Source: Caryophanales bacterium (lineage in GTDB: Bacteria; Bacillota_I; Bacilli_A; RF39; UBA660). From it: a DNA stretch of 64,000 nucleotides. Location of the stretch: assembly GCA_016290885.1 (NCBI GenBank), contig JAEEVN010000001.1:152481-216480 (forward strand), given 5' to 3'. The notes under the pieces were generated by a model. That model searched no databases. It worked only from the letters and a program-made list of their open reading frames with translations, and had not been told where the DNA came from. Position numbers and translations under genes: made by a program. This document shows, piece after piece, positions 50,568 through 59,693 of the stretch; positions within the stretch are counted from its first letter, which is position 1; every line of letters starts with the position of its first letter.

Positions 50568-51808
50568 TATATATTCACATCTAGAAAATCTATTAGATTA
50601 TCTCTTTCTATTTTAGTTTCTTCTTTTGTTAAATTATCTCTAACTGTTAGTTTATTAGATTTAACTTCATCTTCTCCAATTATAATTACAAATTTAGCAT
50701 TATATCTATCTGCTTCTTTAAATTTAGCAGGCATTTTTTTACCAGTAAAATCCATATCTACTTTAAATGCATTATCTCTTAAAGATGACATTAATTCTAT
50801 AGCATAATTATTTTCATTTTCTGATACTGGTAATATATATGCATCTATAGAACCATCATCAATTACTTTAATATCTTCTTCATCTAATATTTGAATGACT
50901 CTATTAACACCTATTGCAAAACCAACTGCTGGTAATTCAGGTCCACCTAGTGTAGAAGTTAATGTATCATATCTTCCCCCTCCACCAAGAGCAGAACTTT
51001 CATTAAATACTACTTCAAATACTGTATCATTATAATAATCTAGTCCTCTAACTAGAGTATCATCAATTACATATTCTATACCTAATGATTTTAGACCATC
51101 TAATACTTTATTTAAATATTCTTTTGATTCTTCTGATAAATATTCTCCTATTTTTGGAGCATTCTTAATACAATCTTTATCAGCATCAGTTTTACAATCT
51201 AATATTCTTAAAGTATTCTTTTCATATCTTGCTTTACAATCTTCACAAAGATCATCTATATATGGTTTAAAGTATTCTCTTAAAGCAGCCATATAATTAT
51301 TTCTATCTTCTGCTTTACCTATAGAATTAATTTTTACTTTAATTCCTTTTAAACCTATTCTTTCATAAAATTTAACCATAAATGATATAGCATTAACATC
51401 CATTAAAGGAGAATTATCTCCAAATATTTCTACACCTGCTTGATAGAATTCTCTAAGTCTTCCAGATTGAGGTCTTTCATATCTGTACATTTTACCAAAA
51501 TAACATAATTTAAGTGGTAATGTTGTATACATTTTATTTTCTAATACAGATCTAACTATACCTGCAGTTCCTTCTGGTCTTAAAGTTATATCTCTATCTC
51601 CTCTATCTTTAAAGTCATAAGTTTCTTTAGTAACTATATCAGTACCTTCACCTACACCTCTATGGAAAACTTCACTTGATTCAAATATTGGTGTTTCAAT
51701 ATAACCAATATTGTATTCATCACATAAATCATCAAAAATTCTTTTGATGTAATTTAATTTCTTATAATATTCTCCATAGATATCTATTGTACCTTTTGGT
51801 CTTTGCAT
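50567..51808 (-). CDS. hisS: Histidyl-tRNA synthetase
   Basis: A 413-aa class II synthetase. PKGTIDIYG at the N-terminus, motif 1 to 2 region with TLRPEGTAGIVRS and FGKMYRYERPQSGRLREFYQAGVEIFG, histidine loop LVRGLDYYNDTVFE and GGGGRYDTL. The anticodon domain follows (AYILPVSENENN). The ATG at 51808 is used with AGGA upstream; an in-frame GTG at 51817 lies within the ribosome site. First gene of the hisS-nth-aspS unit. No T-box was seen. Confidence 0.96.
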   Translation of the reverse strand: MQRPKGTIDIYGEYYKKLNYIKRIFDDLCDEYNIGYIETPIFESSEVFHRGVGEGTDIVTKETYDFKDRGDRDITLRPEGTAGIVRSVLENKMYTTLPLKLCYFGKMYRYERPQSGRLREFYQAGVEIFGDNSPLMDVNAISFMVKFYERIGLKGIKVKINSIGKAEDRNNYMAALREYFKPYIDDLCEDCKARYEKNTLRILDCKTDADKDCIKNAPKIGEYLSEESKEYLNKVLDGLKSLGIEYVIDDTLVRGLDYYNDTVFEVVFNESSALGGGGRYDTLTSTLGGPELPAVGFAIGVNRVIQILDEEDIKVIDDGSIDAYILPVSENENNYAIELMSSLRDNAFKVDMDFTGKKMPAKFKEADRYNAKFVIIIGEDEVKSNKLTVRDNLTKEETKIERDNLIDFLDVNI

Positions 51809-51829
51809 AAAAATCACTTCCTAAGAGTA

Positions 51830-51840
51830 ATTATAACATA
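51830..51840 (-). promoter_or_regulatory. Extended -10 promoter of hisS-nth-aspS
   Basis: Minus strand TATGTTATAAT, continuous with the T-tract of the ylbF-unit terminator; no -35. Confidence 0.6.
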
Positions 51841-51872
51841 AAAAAAGCAATTATATTATAATAATTGCTTTA
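51840..51872 (-). terminator. Intrinsic terminator of the lemA-DUF2207-ylbF unit
   Basis: Stem AAAGCAATTAT/ATAATTGCTTT (51844-51854 with 51861-51871), then seven T residues on the minus strand. Confidence 0.85.
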
Positions 51873-51874
51873 TT

Positions 51875-52165
51875 TTATTTACATTGTTCATTATTTATTA
51901 TTGAGGAAATAATATTACTTGTCTTCTTAGAAAACATTCTTATTTCTTTTTCAAGATCCAAATATTCTTTTACTCCTTCTATTTGGAATAATTTTTTTCT
52001 TAATTCTATTATTTCTTCATTAGAAGGATTTTCTATTTTATTGAATTCATCAATTAAAGAATTATATTCTTTATTATTCTTAATTTGTTTTTCCAATTCT
52101 TTAAATCTTTTTATTTCCTCAGAATTATCTATTTTGTTAATTATATCTTGTTGTTTTTGTAGCAT
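51875..52165 (-). CDS. YlbF family protein
   Basis: A 96-aa helical protein. LEKQIKNNKEYNSLIDEFNKIE is the YlbF/YmcA-type block. Bacillus YlbF family proteins form the Y-complex with YaaT that stimulates RNase Y. Only one member is seen here. The ATG overlaps the stop of the DUF2207 gene (TAATG), so the two are coupled. It ends in a lone Cys-Lys, whereas some relatives carry Fe-S cysteines at this end. Confidence 0.65.
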   Translation of the reverse strand: MLQKQQDIINKIDNSEEIKRFKELEKQIKNNKEYNSLIDEFNKIENPSNEEIIELRKKLFQIEGVKEYLDLEKEIRMFSKKTSNIISSIINNEQCK

Positions 52166-53886
52166 TAACGGAAACCGCCTCCGCCGCCTCCGCCACCGAA
52201 GGAACCGCCGCCTCCGCCGCCAGAAGAGAATCCTCCTCCACCGCCAGAATAAGAGCTAGCTCTAGCTACAGCAGCTGATTTAGCAGCAGCAGTAGATATA
52301 CCATTATTACTTAATGTTCTAATGAATACTAAATCACTATAATCGAAGTTTTGAGTATTCATAGCTTCAATAACTTCTGGATATAATTTCTTAAATTGTT
52401 CAGCAACTTCATCAGCCATTCCAAATATTTGAGCATACATTAAATATTCATCCCAAAGTTTTACATCAATTGGTTCTTTTTCATTAATTTTTGTAAATTC
52501 TTTAAAGAAGTTCTTTAATCCTGCCATTTGTTCAGCTTCTGTCATCATTGAATCATCTACTAAATATTTATTAGTTAATGTTAAGAATCCACTCTTAGTT
52601 ACAGTTGCTTTTCCTTCATTAACTAGCATTTTACTTTCATATTCTAATACATCTTTAAACCAATTAAGAATCTTAGAATAATTATTTCTACACCAAGTAG
52701 AGAATTCATCCTTTTCTAGTTTACCATCTTTACTAGCAGTTACCATCCAATTATATAATTTATCTTCCATTTCATTAGAATTTGGAGCTTTATTAAATAT
52801 GATATTTGCTTCACTCTTAGTAGAAAAGATACCCTTTTTATCTATTTTTTCTACTCTAACATTATCATTCTTAATCCATTTAAGAAGTACTGCTCCTAAG
52901 AAGTTTTCTTTCTTTTTATCTAGATTATAATGATATGCTACCCAGTATGCTCTTATTAAATCTTTGTTACATGGTATTTCTCTAAAATTAGGTACATCTT
53001 TTCTGACTTTATTACCTGCTGGTCCAAAAGTGCATTTATTATAATAATTTTGACCTGCATTTTTTCCAAAAATAGTAGCTAAAACAGTAATTAATATCCA
53101 TGGTCCAAAGCTAAATAACATTCCTATAATTATATAAAAGATATCTTTTATTTTTTCTTGTTTATATTTTTGAGCACCATCTTCTGCCATTTTTAAATAA
53201 TGATCAAAGTCACCTTCAATTACATTATTTTTATTAAATGTATCCTTAGGAAATTTAACTAAGATAGTTAAATATTCATCACTATCTAATTGTTTCCCAT
53301 CAGTAGTCATTTCAACATATCCATCATATACATAGCATGGAGCGCCTTTTTTACCATAACCCCATACATCTAATGTATCTTCATATCTAAAATCACTATA
53401 GATTTTAATATATACATTTTGTGGTTCAACACTAAAATCATGTGGTAATAAAGTCCAATAAATCATATCAGCATCTTCTAGATTTGCTACAAATTTATTA
53501 ATTCTATATTTAACTTCATATTTATGATCACCATAATTAGTTAAACCATAGCATACATCAACTTCATTACCAGTTTTATATATTCCAGCTTTGTATGCTT
53601 TTTCTGATAATCCTCTATCAACATCCCAATAGTAATCCACAGTATAAGGTTCTCCATCCATTGAAGCACTTAATACTTCAATCGAAGAATTACCTATATT
53701 AAAATATGGGTGATATCCTTCAGTTCCTTGGCTAACATATGCATCCCAAGTTTCAGTAATAGTAGCATTACCATCTTTATCTACATAGATATCCATATCT
53801 ATTTTAGATATACTATTTGCATTAACTTTAATAAAAGGAATAACTATTAATAAAAGTCCTAATATTATTTTTTTAAAATGTTTCAT
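52165..53886 (-). CDS. DUF2207 membrane protein with Gly-rich tail
   Basis: A 573-aa protein: signal peptide (IILGLLLIVIPFIKVNA), external beta-rich DUF2207 region (IDMDIYVDKDGNATITETWD and so on), a membrane segment near residue 250 (FYIIIGMLFSFGPWILITVLA), a cytoplasmic or external helical part and a Gly-rich tail (residues about 547-572, GGGGGFSSGGGGGG type). DUF2207 proteins are commonly paired with LemA, as here. Role unknown; envelope-related. A terminator hairpin lies between lemA and this gene, so its level may be set by read-through. Confidence 0.9.
   Translation of the reverse strand: MKHFKKIILGLLLIVIPFIKVNANSISKIDMDIYVDKDGNATITETWDAYVSQGTEGYHPYFNIGNSSIEVLSASMDGEPYTVDYYWDVDRGLSEKAYKAGIYKTGNEVDVCYGLTNYGDHKYEVKYRINKFVANLEDADMIYWTLLPHDFSVEPQNVYIKIYSDFRYEDTLDVWGYGKKGAPCYVYDGYVEMTTDGKQLDSDEYLTILVKFPKDTFNKNNVIEGDFDHYLKMAEDGAQKYKQEKIKDIFYIIIGMLFSFGPWILITVLATIFGKNAGQNYYNKCTFGPAGNKVRKDVPNFREIPCNKDLIRAYWVAYHYNLDKKKENFLGAVLLKWIKNDNVRVEKIDKKGIFSTKSEANIIFNKAPNSNEMEDKLYNWMVTASKDGKLEKDEFSTWCRNNYSKILNWFKDVLEYESKMLVNEGKATVTKSGFLTLTNKYLVDDSMMTEAEQMAGLKNFFKEFTKINEKEPIDVKLWDEYLMYAQIFGMADEVAEQFKKLYPEVIEAMNTQNFDYSDLVFIRTLSNNGISTAAAKSAAVARASSYSGGGGGFSSGGGGGGSFGGGGGGGGFR
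52168..52256 (-). repeat. Glycine-codon repeat patch (GC-rich)
   Basis: A run of GGC/GGA/GGT codons with occasional Phe or Ser, encoding the C-terminal tail of the DUF2207 protein. It is by far the most GC-rich stretch in an AT-rich window, and the repeats would make it prone to slippage. Confidence 0.8.
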
Positions 53887-53903
53887 ATTACCTCCTTATA
53901 TCT

Positions 53904-53929
53904 TAAAAAAAGGATTACTAAGTAATCCT
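53904..53929 (-). terminator. Hairpin between lemA and the DUF2207 gene
   Basis: Stem AGGATTACT/AGTAATCCT, short loop, T-run on the minus strand. It would reduce transcription into the downstream gene. Confidence 0.75.
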
Positions 53930-53934
53930 ATAAA

Positions 53935-54489
53935 TTAAAATTCAACTTTAACATTTTTTCTATCTTCTTCAGATGCTTCGAAGAATTTTTCTTTTTCAAA
54001 ATGGAATAATCCAGCAACTATATTACTTGGAACCATTTCGCATTTATTGTTATAAGCAAGTACAGAATCATTATAGAATTGTCTAGCATAGCTAATTTTT
54101 TCTTCAACGTCTTTTAATTGAGCTTGTAAGTCTAAGAAGTTTTCATTAGCTTTTAATTCTGGATAATTTTCTGCTAAAGCAAATAATTTGTTTAAAGCTG
54201 CAGTCATTTGTTTATCAGCTTCACCTTTTTCTTCAACAGTATTAGCTGTTAAATAAGTGTTTCTAGCTTTAACTACATCTTCAAATGTTCCTTTTTCATG
54301 TTTAGCATAACCTTTTACAGTTTCTACTAAGTTTGGAATTAAATCCGCTCTCTTTTTTAATTGTACATCAATTTGACTAAATTGATCTCTTACTTTATTT
54401 CTTAATTGAATTAAAGCATTATAATTTGTAACGATAAATCCAATTATTAAAAGAATAATTGCAACTACCGCAATGATAATATATAGCAT
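53935..54489 (-). CDS. lemA: LemA family protein
   Basis: A 184-aa protein with an N-terminal membrane segment ([17 protein letters not shown]) and the helical LemA body ([38 protein letters not shown] in part, then FAEASE-type C-terminus). LemA proteins are membrane-anchored helical bundles of unclear function often next to DUF2207 or metallopeptidase genes. First gene of the unit lemA-DUF2207-ylbF. Confidence 0.93.
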   Translation of the reverse strand: MLYIIIAVVAIILLIIGFIVTNYNALIQLRNKVRDQFSQIDVQLKKRADLIPNLVETVKGYAKHEKGTFEDVVKARNTYLTANTVEEKGEADKQMTAALNKLFALAENYPELKANENFLDLQAQLKDVEEKISYARQFYNDSVLAYNNKCEMVPSNIVAGLFHFEKEKFFEASEEDRKNVKVEF

Positions 54490-54553
54490 ATTACACCTCT
54501 AACCTTTCGAAAATTATATTACCATATTTTTAACTTTTTTTCAAGATATAGAC

Positions 54554-54584
54554 TGAAAAAAGTAGTGTTAAAACACTACTTTTC
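54554..54584 (-). terminator. Intrinsic terminator of the RNase J-like gene
   Basis: Stem AAGTAGTGTT/AACACTACTT with T residues on the minus strand. Confidence 0.8.
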
Positions 54585-56228
54585 TATTTCATTAATAATT
54601 GTAATAATCATTGGTTTACATTCTGTTTCTTCAAATAAGAATTTACCAAGTACATCTCTTATATCAGTTTTAATTTTATTAAAATCAACATAACTATTAG
54701 ATATATTAGAATTAATAATCTTTAAAGATATATCTTTTATTTGGTCTATAAATTCTGCATTTTCTTTTACATATATAAATCCTCTAGTAATTATTTCAGG
54801 ACCTGCAAGAATAGCTTTAGTCTTTTTACTTAGAGTAGCACATACTATTACTATTCCGTTTTCAGATAGTAATTCTCTATCTTTTAAAACTAATTCTCCA
54901 ATATCTTTAGATGAATTACCATCTATTAAGATATCATTTATTTTAACTTTCTCTGGTTCTTCTACTAATTTACCATTTTCAAATGTTACTACTTCACCAT
55001 TTAATTTTAATATTATATTTTCTTTTGGTATACCCATATCATATGCTATATCTGCATTAGCAACCATATGTCTATATTCAGCCATAACAGGCATATAATA
55101 TTTTGGTTTCATTAAGTTAAGCATTAACATTATATCTTCAATTGAAGCATGATTAAGTAAATGCTTTTTAGGATCTAAGCTTATTGTTTTAGCACCTTTT
55201 TTAGCTATTTCATCACTTAATCTTACTGCCATCATTTCATTAGTAGTAGATACTGGATCTAGATAGAATACAGTATCTGTAGGTAATATCTTAATATATT
55301 TATCATAACCATTTACTATTCTTTCTAAGTTAACAAATGGTTTTTCATTCTCATTAGATATAAGAATAACAGCATCTTTATCTTCAACATTATTTAAAGA
55401 TCCAATTCTTTCTTTATTAAATGTTACATATCCATTATCTATAACATAGTTAATTAATTCTTGTAACATCTTACCCATAATAACTACTCTTCTTTGAGTT
55501 TGTTCTATTTCAGTAAGTAATTCTTGTAATCTAGATATATGTGCAGAGAATACAGTAATTATTACTCTACCTTCATTATGTTCAAGTATTTCATTAACTT
55601 TATCAGATATTCTATTATTTGGAACAGTATATCCTTGTTTATCAGCATATTCACTTTCAGATAATAAACATAATACTTTTTGTTTCCCTACATATGCAAG
55701 TTTACCAATATCTGTTTCATAAGATCCACTCATAGATGAATCAAATACATAGTTACCTGTATATACAATTGCTCCATCAGGAGTATTTAATACATATCCA
55801 ACATTATCTGGTATAGAGTGTGTTAATCTAACAGGAAATATACTGCATTTACCAAAATCTATCTTTTTATAAGCATCTATTTCATGAAGATTATTAAATT
55901 CTATCCCTTGATCATTTAATCTTCTTCTTATAACATCACATGTAAATTTTAATGAATATATAGGAATATCCTTTAATTCTTTAATAATATCTGGAATTGC
56001 TCCCATACTCTTATTATGTCCATGTGTAACAAATATACCTTTTATTCTTTTAATATTTTCTTTTAAAAATGTAAAGTCTGGAATAATATAATCTACTCCA
56101 AGCATCTTCTCATTAGCGTACTTTAACCCCGCATCAAAAATGAATAAATCATTATCCACATCTACGACGTACATATTTTTTCCGTTCTCATTAAGTCCGC
56201 CCAAACTAAAAATTTTAATTTTACTCAT
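54576..56228 (-). CDS. RNase J-like protein lacking canonical metal ligands (RNase J2-like)
   Basis: A 550-aa beta-CASP/metallo-beta-lactamase protein of RNase J size. The metal motif HxHxDH is degenerate: HGHNKS at 69-74. The later TGDF-type Asp is Asn159 (TGNYVFD), and the HGE motif reads VMAEYRH. The fold (VDYIIPDF, SIPDNVGYVLNTPDGAIVYTG) is otherwise typical. Bacillus RNase J2 has a similarly degenerate motif and acts with J1, so this may be the J2-like partner. GGAG 5 bases before the ATG at 56228 fixes the start. Confidence 0.85.
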   Translation of the reverse strand: MSKIKIFSLGGLNENGKNMYVVDVDNDLFIFDAGLKYANEKMLGVDYIIPDFTFLKENIKRIKGIFVTHGHNKSMGAIPDIIKELKDIPIYSLKFTCDVIRRRLNDQGIEFNNLHEIDAYKKIDFGKCSIFPVRLTHSIPDNVGYVLNTPDGAIVYTGNYVFDSSMSGSYETDIGKLAYVGKQKVLCLLSESEYADKQGYTVPNNRISDKVNEILEHNEGRVIITVFSAHISRLQELLTEIEQTQRRVVIMGKMLQELINYVIDNGYVTFNKERIGSLNNVEDKDAVILISNENEKPFVNLERIVNGYDKYIKILPTDTVFYLDPVSTTNEMMAVRLSDEIAKKGAKTISLDPKKHLLNHASIEDIMLMLNLMKPKYYMPVMAEYRHMVANADIAYDMGIPKENIILKLNGEVVTFENGKLVEEPEKVKINDILIDGNSSKDIGELVLKDRELLSENGIVIVCATLSKKTKAILAGPEIITRGFIYVKENAEFIDQIKDISLKIINSNISNSYVDFNKIKTDIRDVLGKFLFEETECKPMIITIINEIEK

Positions 56229-56281
56229 AATTTCTCCTTTCATAAAAATTTAATTAAAGAATCAAGCAAATATATTATATC

Positions 56282-56311
56282 AAAAAAAAGTAAATATTCA
56301 AAATATTTACT
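56282..56311 (-). terminator. Intrinsic terminator of the transglutaminase-like gene
   Basis: Stem AAGTAAATATT/ATATTTACTT with a T-run on the minus strand. Confidence 0.8.
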
Positions 56312-57639
56312 TAAAAATTATTTTTAATTGTCGCTGCTTGTAAATCAGTAGAATTACTTTTATCATAATAATCATTTATTTCTATTATACCTTTAATAGA
56401 TTCAATTGCAGCCTCTTTAGAATAGCCTTGTTTTAATCTAACTTTTGCTATTGCTCTTAGTACTTTTTCAAACATAGGATTTGCATTACGTACTATTTTT
56501 CTACGTGGATTTGGCAATATCTCTGTTCCTTCAAAAAACTCTGGTTCATACGGCATATTTTCTCCTTTAAATATGCTTTGATAATCTGCAATTGGTACTA
56601 AGAAGCATCTATATAATGATAAATTATCATAGTATTTTTCAATAGTATCTGTTTCTTCCTTTTCTATAGAAGGTATAATTTTTTCATTACCGTTTTCATC
56701 AACTACTTTAACAATATCTCTAGCGCTATCAAAAGTAGCATCTATCGCAAAGAATTCATCTATACCATATTTTTCATCTTTTAATTTAATTAAATTCCTA
56801 TAGTGCCAATCCATCTGATCTTTTTGAGACTCTGATGGAGATGTTGTAAGAATAGACATAGTTTTTATTCCTAATTCATTTAATAATTGCTCTAAGAGTA
56901 AGGAATAACCTACACAAACAATATGATTTGTTTTAATAATTTTATCTATACGTCTTGATTCATCAGGTTTTTCAGATTCATTATATTCAAATGATTTAAT
57001 TAAATCATATGCATATACTAATTGTTCTAGAGGTGATAAATTAGAATCTAATATAAGGTTCTTATAATAATTAATTGTCGCTCTCATAGTAATAAAATCA
57101 TCTGTATTATCTAGTTTATAAGAAAGCTCAGTTCCATATCTTACTTCTAACTTATATTTTCCCTCTAATTCTTTAAGGATATCTATATCATCATAATCTC
57201 TATTTTCAAGGTTAACTACTATCTTATCTGGTTTTATATTTGAGTCATAAAAACTTTCTATTGCATTTTTTAATTCTTTTATATTTGAAAAATTTGAAAA
57301 AACTATAATTTTCTGTGGATCTAACATTGGTCGTCTAACTCTACTATATTCAATCATAATAGAATTATAATAATGTAATATATCCCAATCTTTATATTCT
57401 TTCCCCTTTTCTTTTTTAGCTATATAAAGTGTATCTGTATCACTTATGTCTATTTTTGATAATACTTCTTTAATTCTTTCATACGGTTTATCACATATAA
57501 TACCGCTTATTATTTTCGCTTTTAGTTTTTCAGTAGCATTTGAATCAATAATTGCATCTGGTTTATAAGAATCCTCTAATAGTATAGCACCATCATCAAT
57601 AAGTTTATTTATTTCTTCATTAGGAATTTCCAATGCCAT
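56311..57639 (-). CDS. Transglutaminase-like cysteine protease fold protein
   Basis: A 442-aa soluble protein. The C-terminal half has the transglutaminase triad pattern: Cys in HIVCVGYSLLLEQLLNELGIKTM, His in DWHYRNLIKLKD and Asp in FFAIDATFDSA. The N-terminal 200 residues are helical and unrecognised. No signal peptide, so it acts inside the cell if it is an enzyme. AGGTGAT precedes the ATG. It lies between ezrA and the RNase J-like gene in separate transcription units. Substrate unknown. Confidence 0.7.
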   Translation of the reverse strand: MALEIPNEEINKLIDDGAILLEDSYKPDAIIDSNATEKLKAKIISGIICDKPYERIKEVLSKIDISDTDTLYIAKKEKGKEYKDWDILHYYNSIMIEYSRVRRPMLDPQKIIVFSNFSNIKELKNAIESFYDSNIKPDKIVVNLENRDYDDIDILKELEGKYKLEVRYGTELSYKLDNTDDFITMRATINYYKNLILDSNLSPLEQLVYAYDLIKSFEYNESEKPDESRRIDKIIKTNHIVCVGYSLLLEQLLNELGIKTMSILTTSPSESQKDQMDWHYRNLIKLKDEKYGIDEFFAIDATFDSARDIVKVVDENGNEKIIPSIEKEETDTIEKYYDNLSLYRCFLVPIADYQSIFKGENMPYEPEFFEGTEILPNPRRKIVRNANPMFEKVLRAIAKVRLKQGYSKEAAIESIKGIIEINDYYDKSNSTDLQAATIKNNF

Positions 57640-57655
57640 AGTATCACCTATAGTA

Positions 57656-57666
57656 ATTATAACATA
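57656..57666 (-). promoter_or_regulatory. Extended -10 promoter of the transglutaminase-like gene
   Basis: Minus strand TATGTTATAAT, continuous with the ezrA terminator T-tract. Confidence 0.6.
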
Positions 57667-57690
57667 AAAAAAGAAGATTACTCTTCTTTT
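57663..57690 (-). terminator. Terminator of ezrA
   Basis: Stem AAAGAAG/CTTCTTT with a 6-base loop, then seven T residues on the minus strand. Confidence 0.75.
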
Positions 57691-59396
57691 TAATTACCAA
57701 AAGCATCCATTATTTTTTTATGTATTTCTGGTTCACAATAATCTATAGCATTCATAGCTTCTTCTAATGCTTTTTTATATTCACCATCTCTAAATAATTT
57801 TTCTGCTTGCATAAGTCCTACATTAACTTGTTCTTTAACGCTTCTATATCTATTACCATAAACTATTGTTTCTTCAGCCATCATTACATATTTTAATAAA
57901 TCATTAGTAGTATTAAATACTTTAAATGCTAAATCTCTAGCAGTATCTACTCTTATATTTAGAGTATCTATATTAATTGGTTTTTTATTTAATTCTTTAT
58001 TTATTTCTCTTATTGCTTCTTTAGCATCATCAAGTTCTACATAATAATTAGTAGGTATTACAGGAATATTATATAATCTAATTCTATTTTTAGCTTTCTT
58101 AATTAGATCATTAATAGAATCTAATTGTTCTCTTGCTCTAGATTCATCTTCCTTCATATTACCTATATTTTGTACATCATAATCTAAACTTTCATCTATT
58201 TTAGATAATTTAATAATTAAATAATCTAATTCTTTGCAAAGTTTAGTATATGGGAATGAATGATTATTATTACAATCTTTCAATTCTTTATAACTAATTT
58301 TTATGCTATCAACTTCTTTAGATATAACTTCTATTCTATTAATATCTTCTTCTGATAAAGAATAATTAGTCTTAAAGTCTTTAATTTGAGATACTAAACC
58401 ATTAACTATTTTAGTAGTTCTAGCAAGTTTATAATCAAATGATTTCATATCATCTTCAAATTTAGTTCTTGCTAATTTTTCTTTATCAAAATCATTATAT
58501 AAAGAATCAAAATAACTAATAATAGTTTTAAGTTCAAATACTACATCTTCTAGATTTAATACTTTTACTCTATCTAATATATCATTTAATTTTTTATTAG
58601 TTTCTGCAATATTATAATCTACATTTAAATAATCTAATTGATACATATCTCTAGTCATTTCAATATAGATTTGAGATATATCTTCTATTTTACTAGGAAT
58701 TAATTCATGACACATAATTAATACTGCAGGCACTTCTTTAATAACATATGAAATGTGCTCTACCATTTCATCTATTCCCTTAACAATATAGTTTATTTCA
58801 TCATAATCTTTCTTTTCCATTGCAACTTCAAATTCAGAGAATCTCTTCTCTATATTTTCAAATTGTAATTCAATGGCTTCTCCTACTTCACCATAAGAAG
58901 ATTCATCTCTTTCATATTCCGATTTAATAACTCTATAATCTGATTTAAGTTTAACTATTCTTTCTCTATTTCTTTCTTCAGATAAAGTTATTTCTTTTAT
59001 TTCTCCAAGAAGTTTATTAGTTTTTTCATTTAATTTATATATTTTAAGTTCTATATCTGCAAGTAAAGGTCTTAATTCTTTATAATTTCTTTTATCGATA
59101 CAAGCATCTGCTTCAAGTAACATATCTGTAACTTTAGGTATATCATTATTTCTAATGCTATCGAACTTTTCTTGCCATTCATCAAATCTAATCTTTGTTT
59201 TATCATCTTTAACAAGGCTCTCTGCTTTAGAAAGTTCATTAAGAATTGGTGTACTTAATACCATATTCTTATCTCTTTCTAATTTATTTATCTTATTAGT
59301 TAATGCTTTTTTTAATCTGACATTCTTAATTATCAAAACAACAATAGCTAATATAATAACAACGATATATACTGAAACAATAATTAATTTGTCCAT
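57690..59396 (-). CDS. ezrA: Septation ring formation regulator EzrA
   Basis: A 568-aa protein with an N-terminal membrane segment (IIVSVYIVVIILAIVVLII) and four to five long spectrin-like helical repeats, rich in coiled-coil Glu/Lys. FDEWQEKFDSIRNNDIPKVTDMLLEADA in part is the typical EzrA N-terminal repeat. It binds FtsZ at the membrane and tunes ring assembly. AGGTG precedes the ATG; a weak extended -10 (TGGTAAAAT) lies upstream. Confidence 0.95.
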   Translation of the reverse strand: MDKLIIVSVYIVVIILAIVVLIIKNVRLKKALTNKINKLERDKNMVLSTPILNELSKAESLVKDDKTKIRFDEWQEKFDSIRNNDIPKVTDMLLEADACIDKRNYKELRPLLADIELKIYKLNEKTNKLLGEIKEITLSEERNRERIVKLKSDYRVIKSEYERDESSYGEVGEAIELQFENIEKRFSEFEVAMEKKDYDEINYIVKGIDEMVEHISYVIKEVPAVLIMCHELIPSKIEDISQIYIEMTRDMYQLDYLNVDYNIAETNKKLNDILDRVKVLNLEDVVFELKTIISYFDSLYNDFDKEKLARTKFEDDMKSFDYKLARTTKIVNGLVSQIKDFKTNYSLSEEDINRIEVISKEVDSIKISYKELKDCNNNHSFPYTKLCKELDYLIIKLSKIDESLDYDVQNIGNMKEDESRAREQLDSINDLIKKAKNRIRLYNIPVIPTNYYVELDDAKEAIREINKELNKKPINIDTLNIRVDTARDLAFKVFNTTNDLLKYVMMAEETIVYGNRYRSVKEQVNVGLMQAEKLFRDGEYKKALEEAMNAIDYCEPEIHKKIMDAFGN

Positions 59397-59495
59397 ATAA
59401 CACCTCTATTATTATTAATTTTACCACATTTTAGTCTAATATTCGATAATTATAGTATTTTTTTTAAAATTTCCTTTGTCTATACCAAAAAAGCC

Positions 59496-59524
59496 TTGAC
59501 TTATAAGGGTTTTTATTATATTAT
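59496..59524 (+). promoter_or_regulatory. SigA-type promoter of rpsD
   Basis: TTGACT (59496-59501), 17-bp spacer, TATTAT (59519-59524). The start near 59531 leaves a leader of about 160 bases before rpsD. Confidence 0.75.
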
Positions 59525-59530
59525 TAATAC

Positions 59531-59680
59531 TGCAAACATTTTGTAGTCGTTTATTTTATTTGTGATGTGTTATTGTACGCTTAGTGTTACAAGTACTATG
59601 CCTTTAACTACACATAGAAAAGTATTAAAAATAACACCCTATGAATGAAATAAATATACTAAAGTTTGAAATATAGTAAA
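59531..59680 (+). promoter_or_regulatory. Structured 5' leader of rpsD (candidate S4 autoregulatory RNA)
   Basis: A ~150-base leader with nested pairings: GTGTTATT (59567-59574) with AATAACAC (59630-59637), and CTATG (59596-59600) with CATAG (59613-59617). Bacillota rpsD leaders bind S4 to repress translation. This one has the right place and size; a covariance search is needed for the family call. The 297-base gap between ezrA and rpsD is otherwise promoters. Confidence 0.5.
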
Positions 59681-59693
59681 GGAGGAAATGTGT

